From Laccaria trichodermophora (Eukaryota > Basidiomycota > Agaricomycetes > Agaricales > Hydnangiaceae), in contig JACTVC010000004.1 of NCBI GenBank assembly GCA_018417955.1, forward strand, positions 2,790,001 to 2,854,000: DNA of 64,000 nucleotides, given 5' to 3'. The notes beneath the pieces are model-generated. The model was not told the origin of the DNA. It ran no database searches and saw only the letters and a program-made list of their open reading frames with translations. This document shows positions 46,458 to 57,029 of the stretch, piece by piece. Every line of letters starts with the position of its first letter. Positions within the stretch are counted from its first letter, which is position 1. The position numbers and the translations under genes were made by a program.

Positions 46458-48945
46458 CCAATCTTTGTAGTCTTTTGTAGTTTATTGGTAAACTTTGTAG
46501 TCAATATCCAACTTTTTGTAGTCTGTGGTTGTTTGTTCATAGATATTGGAGTCCATGACTGATTTTTGTATTCAATCTGTAATCTTTTTTAGTCTGTCAT
46601 TGTCAATTTCCTGTTTTTTTAAAAGGGATGCACCTTCCTTTTGGGTGAAAATTCCCATGACACAATCATTGTAGCCCTCCTCTTAGCTTTCTGAATGTAT
46701 TGAAATCATATTGTTTTCATGGATGGAGAAAAGTGCAAAAGGTTGAAAAAGCCAGTGGTCAGAAAGATCTTTATCAACATATCTGCACAACAGGAGCACT
46801 CTAGGACATGATTCAAACAGATTTGGAAAACTACAGTGCAGGGCTACAACTTTTTTTGTTTTGACCACTTGTGGAAATTGGTCATGTGACCACCCTCCTG
46901 ATCAGCCAGTATATGTATCATTGGTTTCTTCCACTTTTGGCATCCCTGAGGATATTTTCTTATTTTGGATATATATGGTGGACCCTGAAAGCAGTGCCTG
47001 ATATCCTAGCCACCATCTGTATATTTTTTCTGGGTATTTCTGGGTAGTTTTACAAATTTGGAAGACCACTCTAGACCAATGCTCCATGTCATCAACAACA
47101 GTGAGCACCTCCCCATTTTTGGCCCAGAATTTTCTGCCATTTTATTTCCATTTCCCAGTTTAAAAACTGTGCATTACTATATTTGGAAATGCAGCCTGGG
47201 AAAGAAAGAAATAGCTAAAACATCGGCCTAGGCAAGCAAAGAAATATGTGGCTGGGAGGGAAAGAAATAGGTGAATGGGAGGAAAGAAATTGATAAAACA
47301 TAGGCCTAGGCAAGCAAAGAAATGTAGGGCTGGGAGGGAAAGAAATAGCTAAAATATAGGCCTAGGCAACCAAAGAAATAGCTGAAACATCGGCCTAGGC
47401 AGCCAAAGAAATATCTAAAACATCACCCTAGGCAACCAAGGAAATATAGGGCTGGGAGGGGAAAAAATGGCTAAAACATCGGCCTAGGCAACCAAAGAAA
47501 TATCTAAAACATCAGCCTAGGCAAGCAAAGAAATATAGGGCTGGAAGGGAAAGAAATATCTAAAACATCAGCCTAGGCAATCAATGAAATAGATAAAACA
47601 TCAGCCTAGGCAAGCAAAGAAATATAGGGCTGGGAAGGAAAGAAATGGCTAAAACATCGGCCTAGGCAGCCAAAGAAATAGATAAAACATCAGCCTAGGC
47701 AAGCAAAGAAATATAGGGCTGGGAGGGAAAGAAATAGCTAAAACATCAGCCAGGGCAACCAAAGAAATGAGTGAATGGGGGAAAGAAATAGATAAAACAT
47801 CGGCCTAGGTAGGGAAAGAAATATAGGGCTGGCAGAGAAAGAAATATATTTCATATATTTGCCAAACCATTTCATATCATAGATTTCCTTGGCTACAATT
47901 AAATATCTGTGCAGGCATTTGCCTTATGTATTTTAAATACATTGCAGCTACTAGTGCGTTAACGACAACGACGACAGCCGACAACGACAACCGCCGACGA
48001 CAATGCCCGCCCATGACGACGACTGCCAACGAGGATGCCCGCCCACAATGACGACCGCCCACAATGACGAGTGCCCATCCGACCCCGTTAACGACACCCA
48101 TCACACGACGACGATGACACGAAGACAACGGGCACCCACCACGTCGAGCGCCCACCACGTCGACCACCCACCAATGCACGACAACGCCGAAAGACGACGA
48201 GCGCCCACCACAACGAGCACCCACCATTACACGACGACACGAAGCGCCCACGCCGAAAGACGACGAGTGCCCACCATTACACGACGACGACGACACGAAG
48301 ACGTCGAGCGCCCACGCCGATGAGTGCCCACGACGGCAAGCATTTTCCCTCCCCCTTCTCTGTCCCCTTTCCCTCCCCCCTTCCCTTTCCCTTCCCATTT
48401 CCATGTACCCCTTTCCTTTCCCCTCCCCCTGTCCCCCCTGTCCCTCCTGTCCCTTCCCCCTCTGTCCCTTCCCCCCTGTCCCTTCCCCCTTCCTTTTCCC
48501 TCTCCCTTCCTTGTCCACCCCCATTTTCTTCTACCCCCTTCCCTGTCCTCTTCCTCCCTGACCACATTAGATTAGTAGTATACTTTTTGTATATAATTAT
48601 GTCTATAGTTATTAATATAATATTCTATGCTCAAATATCAACTTTGTATGAACTTCTAAGGTGGCTTAAGGTCTGACTTCATAAAATATTGATAGAAAGT
48701 GGTTACTCCAGTAGGAATTCCATCTCTGAAACATTGTATTCACTTTGTTTAAGGTTCAATTGGAGTCCAGTAGGAGTTCAGTAGGAGTCCAGTAGGAGTC
48801 CAGTAGGAGTCCAATAGGAGTCCAGTAGGAGGGGAATGTGAAAATGCTTTTTTGGAAAGAATGTTGAAATCCAGTAGGAATCCAGTAGGAATCCGGGAGT
48901 CCAGTAGGAGTCCGGTAGGAATAGGTGGAGGAGTGATAAGTATTG

Positions 48946-50240
48946 AGTCCTACTAACACCTCTAGCAGGGACCAAGTAGGGAACCCCTGCAAAATTAATG
49001 ACTGAACAGAAATCGACCCTGTGCGCAACAATGAGCTCGTAGTTAAGGTGATAATCTTCTCCTAGAAGGATGGGGACAGTCATGTTTGGGACTACATATG
49101 CCTCTGCCTCCGTCTCCAGTAGAACTCCCTCTGAAGACTTGAAGAATATTGGGATTCGTACATAGCCTTGAAGAGTTGCGTCTTTATCGGTAAGTTGCCA
49201 TAGGTTCATTTTTAGTCCGTTCTGACAGGATGGTCGATCCTTTAAGCTTTCGAGATATTCTTGTGAAATCAAGGTAATGTCTGCACAGGAGTCCAGTCTG
49301 ATGTCTATAGGTTCGTTTCTAGTCGAACCTACCCATCCGTGAGCTGCAACTACTGATACTCCAACAGCTGATGATCCTGCTGGGGTGAAACGCCTCTTCT
49401 TTAGCTGGACTTTGGTTTCTGGAATTGGCGGTGGCGATTCGGAAGACTCGGGAAGAGCTTCGGTTGATTCTTGGGCAGGAGGGGATCTAAAGTTAGGTTC
49501 AACTCTTTCTTCCCCATCTTTCGTTTGCGAAAGGACTGATTCCTTTGTTGGCAGCATCTCCTCCATCACAAACTGCGTGGATTTCGGTTTGGCGTGGTAT
49601 GCAAGCCAATCCTCGTCCTCAACTTCCTCAATAGTCGTACGTTCCGCCTTCGCTGAGGCCTCCCTGGACTTACTCGCTTCCTCCACAGTTACCTGTGAAA
49701 GAGACGATGCCGATTTAAAACCCTGTTGAGCAAGAGAGTCTTCTAATAAGGGTTGGTTTATCGTCGTTTTGGACAATCTTTCATTAAGCAGAACTGAATA
49801 CGCCATTGCGTAAGTCTTCTCGATTTCGTTTTCTGGCCAGAGTTCTGCTACGTTGGCTGAGCGTTTAGCTTTCTCGAGGGAAGTGTCATAATCAGGACAT
49901 TCCCTATCCCAATGGTTCGAACTCCCGCAACATTTGCAAGGCGAAGGCGGTAATCTGCCCATTTTCGTCGTAACGTGGTCGTTTTTCGGGAAAGGGTACC
50001 CCCCTGGGAGTGGAGGACGTTGCCGTTGTTTTAACACCTGGTACGCTTTGCGTAAAATATGGTCATTAGAAGAAAGGTCTTTGAAAGCGGTTGGGAGGGC
50101 GGTTGAGATAGCAGTTGGAGGAACTTCCTCCTCCGCGCTTTGGTTCGCATTAGAGTATTCTGCTAGGTTGGCTCTGCGTTGATAGGAGTTAGAATTAGAA
50201 TTATTATAGGAGGGAGTAGCTCTGTCTTTGTCTGAGATCC
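48946..50240 (-). pseudogene. Ty3/gypsy gag C-terminus, zinc knuckle and protease
   Basis: Minus-strand frame, open throughout, from about 50240 to the TSD at 48946. It encodes a Asn/Ser-rich end of gag, then a CCHC zinc knuckle (CKCCGSSNHWDREC, spacing 2-4-4), which would bind element RNA. An acidic Ser/Glu-rich linker follows. A retropepsin-like domain begins IDIRLDSCADITLIS and continues to VPILLGEDYHLNYEL. The active-site triad is Asp-Ser-Cys in place of the usual Asp-Ser/Thr-Gly; I recall this variant in related basidiomycete elements. On the left the frame enters copy 2 of the 1.9-kb element and resumes at 43035. On the right it stops matching at about 50240, where the KDZ-C element seems to begin. 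The rest of gag and the 5' LTR would then lie beyond 64 kb. Confidence 0.85.
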
Positions 50241-50249
50241 GTAACCATA

Positions 50250-50650
50250 TGGATTTCGATTAATCAAAGACCTTTTCAATAGATTTTTTGATTAATCAAA
50301 GGAGTTTGTTTAATCTACTGGTACATATTTTTCTCAGAAGATAAACCTATATAATCATGATTATCCACCTGACACTATTAAAGCTATATAATCATGATTA
50401 TCCAACTGACACTAGTAAACCAATATAATCATGATTATCCACCTGACACTACTCAATTAATCACTATAAATCAAGATATTAGTATAGATTTGACCAAACA
50501 AGATTAATAAACTTACTTTGTACTGGTACATGTTTTTCTCCGAAGATAAACCTATATAATCATGATTATCCACCTGAAACCACTAATCTTGATTCGATTA
50601 ATCACTTTGTCCAAACAAGATTGATGAACTCACCATAATGAACTTGATTA
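50250..50650 (+). repeat. Subterminal repeats at the left end of the KDZ-C element
   Basis: Four units of TATAATCATGATTATCC, then AMCTGACACTA or close (about 50350, 50388, 50427 and 50553), the centre TAATCATGATTA being a perfect dyad. Near the very end, two copies of GATTAATCAAAG occur (about 50259 and 50291). Their position just outside the transposase gene fits a transposase-binding region. Confidence 0.7.
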
Positions 50651-50860
50651 GGACGAATATATATATAATTTGAACAACGGTAGGGATTGCAGGCTGGGAA
50701 GGGGGAATTAGTGTCCAGAGCGGAGGTACAGGACAGATCGCGCATACATAGCAAGGAAAGCAACCAGGAAGGTGAGAGGGACAAGGAAGGCGAGGGGGAT
50801 GAGGAAGGTGAAGAAGACGATGGGGATGAGGACGACAAGGTAAACAATGTTGTCGAAGGG

Positions 50861-53800
50861 TCAGGGGGATGAGGGGGATGGGGACGGGGATGAGGGGGAT
50901 GAGGGGGACGAGGGGGATGAGGAAGACGAGGGCAATGATGTTTCCATCTTACGACGGTCTTCTTTAATGAGGTCGGCAAGGATTTGCCCTTCTTCAAGGG
51001 TGCGATTTGCGTACCCAGCTGCATCGAACTTTGCCTGTGCAACCTGTCTCATTCTCGCGAACATCGCCGATTTCTTCCGTGCGTACGGGGTGTGACCTTC
51101 GCTTGGACTTGACTTGGAAAGTTCGGCCCAAACGTCACTCATTTTTCCGAAGCTCCGGATACAACACATGAACTCCGCTTGCTTCCTTTCCCACTCCTCC
51201 TGCCAACGCTGCATTTCAGCCTCAGCACGAAACCACTGGACACGGTCTCCTGACAATTTGACATGAGCAAATGCAAGTACAGTAGAAGACACGGACCTTC
51301 TTCTGCCCACTCCATCAAATCTTTCTCTGATACCTTCCCGATGGTACCAAGGCGCCAAATCCATCTGTCATCAAGGGGAGCTAAGAAAGGTTTGTTCATC
51401 AATCATATCTGATGATGTAGCGTGATGTAGTGAACTCGCCTGATGCTGTTGGAAGCTCAGAAAGAGGAGTCGGTTGCTTGAGGTGGCGTTTCTTGCCCTT
51501 CCGGTTATACCCCTCCTTCGCTTCCTTCCCTGTACAACGTTGTTAGCAAATGAATCGACTTCACATCGGAAATGGCACACGCTTCCAACTTGATACCTGC
51601 GTAGCCACAGGTAGAGTGCTCGCTCCCTCAGTTCGCGAGCCAGGTACGGTGTCGCGGTGACCACCGTTGATTCCGGTAGTCCAAATGCGCCCATCGCTAG
51701 TTTTCGAGTCTCCAACGCTGCGCTTGAGATGAGTGGGTCGCCGGAAGGTGTCATGGAGGGATAAGAGAGGGAAGCCGGTGTCATCCTTCAGTAGACCAAG
51801 GGCGATCATTGCAGTTCTTGTTGCATTGTAGTTCGAGATTGCTAAGTCACGGCGGAACTTGGCCTCTGTGACCTTGGCTCTGGCTCGAGTGTTGCCGACC
51901 TGGCCAAAGACATTCTTCTTCTTGTCGGACTCAAGGGCACCTATCGTCTTCACGATGTTCTGGACTGCTCGAATCGCATCAAAAGCAGCGCCCTCTCGCA
52001 GTTGCCTCTCTATCTGTCCCAGGGCCACCATATCGAGCTTGACGAGGGCGTGGGCTTCGTAATCCGATGGGATAAAGAGAGTGGCATCCTCGGGGTGATC
52101 AGCCGCCTTTCCCAAAATCGATTGTCGGGCGACATCGTCAGCTACCTGGGGTGTGACCTTCGCTTGGATGGAGCGCCATTTGTTGACGCGTGACAATAGC
52201 TTCTTTCTTCGGTCAATAATATCGTTCTCCTCGCTTTTTGAAAGGTGGCCTTGTTGTTTTTTGACAAGAGCATGTATTTTTCGTCTATGATTTTGGACAG
52301 TTAGCGGATGTGAGGAAAGGAGGGCTTTGAAACTTACTGCAGAGACTGTATATAAAGTGCCTCGTTCAAGAACGCGGCGCTACTAATTTCATCTCCTGAT
52401 TTGAGCAGAGCAGACGCCGCTTTCTCTTCACTTGCATCTTCCACTCCTAACAAGAACTGATAGATCGCCGCTTGAGAGGGAACTAGACGTTCAAGATTGT
52501 TACTTAACAAAAAGGAATCTGACAAGCGCTCTCACCTTTACCCGGGTTGTGACGGTAAACACATTCGACCTCCTTCTTCTTGTTTAAGAATCGACGCTGA
52601 CGGTCCTCCTGATTCCAGACTGGAACCCTATCCAAATAGATCATTGAGAGGCTCTGAAAATGATCGCGCTTCTGAATAAACAGCGCTTTTGCATTCGTGA
52701 CGTCGGTATAGAGCGAGGTGGCTGGAGGGAACATCAGGATTGACTTGCAGGTACAGTAAAGCTTACATGGCTACGAACCCATGATCGCGGTTTTCTTCCA
52801 ATTCCAGTCACCATGGTGATCAATCAGAGTATCTTGACGATGTCCATTGTTCATCTGACGTGTCTGAGCTCCCAGCTGATTCGACTCAGCCCAGTAATGC
52901 TCAGCCGTTTCGCCATGGAAATGACCAGCATTCATGATGTAAGCTGATGCGAAACAATACATACAGTTGTCTTTGTGATTTTGGACATGCACGAGTGGGA
53001 TCAGCCAGCGGATTCGTTCAATGTCAGAAATCAGATCTGGGAAATTAACCTGAAAACGATCAACGATGTTAACCCAGTAAGCGCAGGATATGTCATAAGA
53101 GACAAGGTGATCGAGACTCCTGAGGAACTCGGAGTCTTTGCCAGTGTTGCCCCCACTTCGATGTTGCCGTATAGAGTGTGCAAGAGCATAATCTGTATTC
53201 GCAAATCTGCATTGGGGATCAGCTCTCTAATATATATATTGTTTGCTGAAAGAGAACGTACTTTTCACCAAGTTGGAGGTCGACGCTCGATTTGATGAAA
53301 ACATGTGGGCATTGGATGTTGACGATTCCAGTGATATCCATGTTCTTGAATTTCTTCCTATTTTGTTTGTTGACGGCATTGAGGTGAGCGCAAGCAGTTT
53401 TCTATAACGTGGGTGAGTAGTTTTCTCGATGAAGTGAGGAATAATTACCTCTTCTCGTAAAGCGGGCTTCTTTTGTATGTCCCATAGGTACTGCTGGTAC
53501 GCTGCTTCCTTGGGAAAATACGCTTTTCCTGCAAAAAGTGAGACGTCGTCGGGATCGGTGTTTTTCGCAAACTTGTTTGCATGGTGGTTGCCGTCCGCAG
53601 TGTCCTGTGTTTGATTCAAATGGCTAATTGAAATAAAGTGTGAAAGTTTATGTCGATACGGCATGTCTTACCAAAGCTCTGGTGGAGTTCTTTCCCATCC
53701 AACCTCCATGTTAAGCCCAAGCTCTGGACATGATGGGCAGTACACCATTAGATTCCCAGGAGGACGATTACACAAGAGCCGATCGATGTTATGCGCTTGT

Positions 53801-54819
53801 CCGAGACGTTTGGTGGCAGTGATGAGGCGATAGATGCGCATCACAGGACGAAACTGGGAGTAGGGATTCTTTTTGTACAAAAAATGAGTAAAAAGTTAGG
53901 AGAACCGAAGCAGAGACTCACCGCGACTTCGTGAGCAAAGGCGTTGTCAGTTAATCGTCGTAAAGCCCCGATGAAATCATATGCTGATTCTTTTGATTCT
54001 AAATGATGAATATGGAACTGCTTGAGGACGTTAAACGTGAAGGCCATAGTCGGCCTCTCAACGGTCGCTGGAAAAAGCCCTCCACATCAGCACAACAACA
54101 AAAGTGAACTTTTGTTTCGTGGATGCCATTGGTATCAATTGCTTGGAAGAGGATGGCGTTCTGGCTTGCTGGATTGGGGCAAGATTCGCCGTGATGACCA
54201 AGCTGATGTGCATAACCTTCAGGTCGCAAACGCGAGATGTCTTGACGAACAAAAAACTGTTGTTCCTCGCTCCAAACTCGGGCCCAGTGAAAAGGGAGAG
54301 AATGGTGTGCAACAATAAAACACTCTGCACATGATGTCTTGTAGGCTGTGCAATCGTCGCACTGAACGAGACGCTTGCCAGCGCCACAAGAACAGGATTC
54401 AGTCGCAGCGAGGTTCGCCTCACGACCGAGAATGTTATGAATGAGACGAGGCATGATAGCAATAAATGCATCTAGGAGACTTGAAGTCTGATATCGTGAG
54501 TGAGACGCACAACCATTCACAAAGCAAAATGCAGTACCTGTGTCTTCTTCAGAAAGTCGTCTTCTGGCTGGGATGATTTCGTTTCGTCGGGTTGTAAGCT
54601 CTCGGAAGGCAGTGGCTCCGAATCTTGGGGCAATTGTCGAGCAAGGAGTTGGGGTACGTTCGGGAGCGCAAATGTCGTGGTTTCACATCCTGTGTTGGTT
54701 GTAACGGTGTGTGTGGCAAGACGAGATTGTTTCATGGTGTGCCTGTTTGCCTCGTCCCATATTCCAGCGAGCGCTGCATTTCTTTTCTTCAAATTGATGT
54801 GTTTCACTTTGGGCGCCAT
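50861..54819 (-). pseudogene. KDZ-C transposase, multi-exon, probably broken
   Basis: Leftward gene of another KDZ branch. Exon 1 (54819-54538) begins with the basic MAPKVKHINLKKRN. Exon 2 has the CxC cluster CSCGAGKRLVQCDDC and CAECFIVAHH. Later blocks are YCPSCPELGLNMEVGW, DTADGNHHANKFAKN (likely first acidic residue), NMDITGIVNIQCPH, the SYDISCAYWVN motif and GHFHGETAEHYWAESNQLG (likely Glu), followed by the RQDTLIDHHGDWNWKK segment. The C-terminus has MQRWQEEWERKQAEF and ends in a Ser/Pro tract. Between HFCCCADVEG and LFPATVERP (about 54060-54090) the frame changes and about ten residues present in relatives (QLLR region) are missing, so I infer a small deletion with frameshift. Splice sites were read by eye, so an unusual intron there cannot be fully excluded. 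Confidence 0.82.
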
Positions 54820-57029
54820 CGTAGCGGGAGGAAGAGCAAGTTGGATGTGCCACTGAGATGTTGTGGTAACGCGTCGAGGTCGGTGGCCCTATTTCTAGCC
54901 TTGCGTCTTGTTGTTTTGGCTTTTCAGGACCACACGAAATAACACCTCGCAAATGCAAAGCGCACGTCAACTGATGTGGCCATCCGACTTTGCGAGGTAT
55001 TCGCATGGGCCACAACAGCGGATCTGGGAGTTGCGGTGGACCTGGTCAAAATGCCGAGGTGCCAGCTAGACTAGTGGGCAACGCAGAGAGGGAAGGGAGT
55101 AAGTGCTGTATAATCTACAACAAGGAAGCTGTTCGATTAGATGGGTTCACTGACATGGAGAGCGAGAAACGTACCTTCAACGTCACACCCCTCTTTGAAT
55201 CCATTTTCGAGCATTGACCCTCGCAATGGCCAAGGGCCCTGCCTGTAGCCGCCGATCTTGCCAAGAGTCTTGTGTTGATGCTGGGAGTCCTGGGACAATG
55301 CATAGCATGCATGACTACCATGTGATTGTGTGTGACGAGCTCGTTTGCGAAAGCATCCTTGGCTCGCATGGGCCACAACAGAGTGGATCTGCGAGTCGCG
55401 GTGAAGGCGGCTAAAATGCAGAGGTACCAGCTAAACTTGTGGGCAACGCAGAGAATGAAGGGAGTAAGCGCGCTACAACAAGGAAGCGCTTCGATTAGAT
55501 AGATTCAGTGATATAATAGCAAGAAACACACCTTTAACGCGACACCCCTCTTATACTTTAGAAACTGACCAACATCGACCTGAATGCTACCCTACTGATA
55601 TGCACAATCAGCGATTAATGGGTGATCACTCTTCGTTGTACTTACTCAGTTCAGACTTATTCTTTCCTTTTCTTCGATCATTTTGGAGAAGCTATCGCCC
55701 AAAATGTAATTCTATATGTGTCTACAAAGTATCTGCGCGTAGTAAGTACGAATGTAACTATGAAAGAGTGGAAGGAGGGGAGAAGGATCTCAAGAAGGGG
55801 TGGAGATACGTCGCAAGAAGGTAAGGTAAGTAAGTAAGTAGGTAAGTGGAAGGAAGAAAAGTGTTTTTCTTACTCGTCGTTGGTATATATGCAGACAACT
55901 TTAGGGTGGTCGCTTCAAAAACGCACGTGCTTTAGGAACTTGAGTGGGCGGAAGTTGCCGTCCCGAAGGAGCACGCCCTAAAGCTGCTCTGTGATCCTGC
56001 TCACATCTCATTCCGTTCCTCCTTTTCCCCCTTCCCTCCTTCCACCATCATCGTCACCTCCTTTCCGTAGCTATAGGCTCTTATACCATAGAAATGTAAT
56101 CTAGAATATAACCTAATGTGGCATTTGACTCTATGTTAGTATGGATTGATCAGGTTCTACGAGTACAATAAGAGAGAAAAAGAAACAAGAGATATACGGT
56201 TGGTGCAGCATGAGTGGGCTGGACGGCGCGGAGATAGCTTTCGGCGTAGCAACCCACCCCGCTGTATGTTCTGCCCTACTTCTCGTGCAACCCCTCTAAT
56301 TCAATCCCCAGCCCGATACCCACTCCGCCATCCAATCAAGGCGTGAAAAACAAAGTTGTCGGTGTTGTTTCGCTCTCCTGGTGCGGGCTTTCTCTCGGGC
56401 CATGTCTATTCAGCCCAGGTAAGCGCTCCGCGCCCTCTATCTTCATGCGCCGCACTGACCCTTATCCCCGCCCTAGGCGCCGCCTATCATCTACTCTAAA
56501 CAATATACAATCACTGGTCATTCGTGAGGCCCTTGCTATATCGGACGTCGTCCGCATTTCTTACGTCTATTCTTGTTTAGACTTCGTTTTCCAGATAGTA
56601 AGACGGCTCGTAAGAATTATTCTGTTCATCACTTACCGCCGTGTCTCTCACAGATTCTCTTCAGAGTTTCTTTGGCCCCCCCTAGGCCTCCTCTCCCTCT
56701 TTTTCAATTTTATTTTATTTTACACATTCATTCCTTGTGGTTCGAATTACATTTGTAATTGTGTAGCATACACTACCTAGCTTCAAGCTGACCATTAATT
56801 AATTAGTACTGGATGTTTTCACGTTTTTGTTATGGTTTGGTTGTATTTGACATCATCACGTGAAGTTTTGCGCAACGGCCCTAAAGTCAACATGTTCAAA
56901 ATAATCTCGAAGCGCCAATGCACACCTTCCGAACTTCCTTCATACAAAACAAGTAATTACGCGTAGTCATTATTGCGAATGTCTAATGTAAATGTCATAC
57001 CTACTTGAAAGTAGTCAAGTAATCATCTA
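54820..57029. other. Gene-poor region between KDZ-C transposase and Spt5-like gene
   Basis: About 2.2 kb with no convincing gene. It holds a diverged direct repeat (55003-55560), a short GTAAGTAAGTAAGTAGG microsatellite (about 55828-55850) and C/T-rich stretches at 56000-56070 and 56640-56720. Open frames are short and without motifs. It should contain the promoter of the transposase on its left. Confidence 0.5.
55003..55560 (+). repeat. Diverged tandem duplication, unit about 200 bp within a 360-bp period
   Basis: GCATGGGCCACAACAG starts both copies (about 55005 and 55367). Each is followed by GTGGGCAACGCAGAGA, ACAACAAGGAAGC and CGATTAGATRGRTTCA, ending near a CGACACCCCTCTT-like word. The copies are about 80 per cent alike. 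Confidence 0.7.

Larger units (their letters stand above)
43954..47957. mobile_element. 4.0-kb palindromic (foldback) element nested in the 1.9-kb element
   Basis: Perfect 8-bp TSD GTTAACGA (43946-43953 and 47958-47965); the empty site is present in copy 1 at about 3436. The two arms, 43954-45450 and 46458-47957, are near-perfect inverted copies of about 1.5 kb, around a unique 1.0-kb spacer. The ends read GTGGTAGCTACAACTTA and, inward from the right, GCACTAGTAGCTGCAATG; both then join ATACATAAGGCAAATGCC. There is no transposase. The arms hold tandem GCCTAGGC-type repeats. Confidence 0.93.
43036..48945. mobile_element. 1.9-kb non-autonomous DNA transposon, copy 2, with a nested palindrome
   Basis: Starts GAGCTCTTTACTCTCC and ends GATAAGTATTG, as copy 1 does, with its own perfect 8-bp TSD AGTCCTAC (43028-43035 and 48946-48953). 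Without the nested 4004-bp palindrome and its TSD it is 1898 bp. It differs from copy 1 by scattered substitutions, a 31-bp difference near 43836 and different repeat numbers in the pyrimidine tract and 11-bp arrays. It is inserted in the gypsy frame between ARGVSRT and RDFERMRQS. Confidence 0.92.

Noticed and set aside
44800..47108. Repeated short frames of 61-68 codons in both arms of the palindrome
   Set aside because: They occur twice only because the arms are inverted copies; no motif and no start context.
44060..47860. CRISPR-like appearance of the GCCTAGGC repeats
   Set aside because: Units are diverged, spacers are not unique, and the host is a eukaryote; they are transposon repeats.
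2552..48945. Assigning the 8-bp-TSD elements to the hAT superfamily
   Set aside because: Eight-bp duplications also fit KDZ-type elements, no hAT transposase is present, and the only transposases in the window are KDZ.
56343..56780. A 145-codon frame with hydrophobic stretches near 56.5 kb
   Set aside because: No motif, no intron signals, C/T-rich composition and overlap with other frames; not supportable as a gene.
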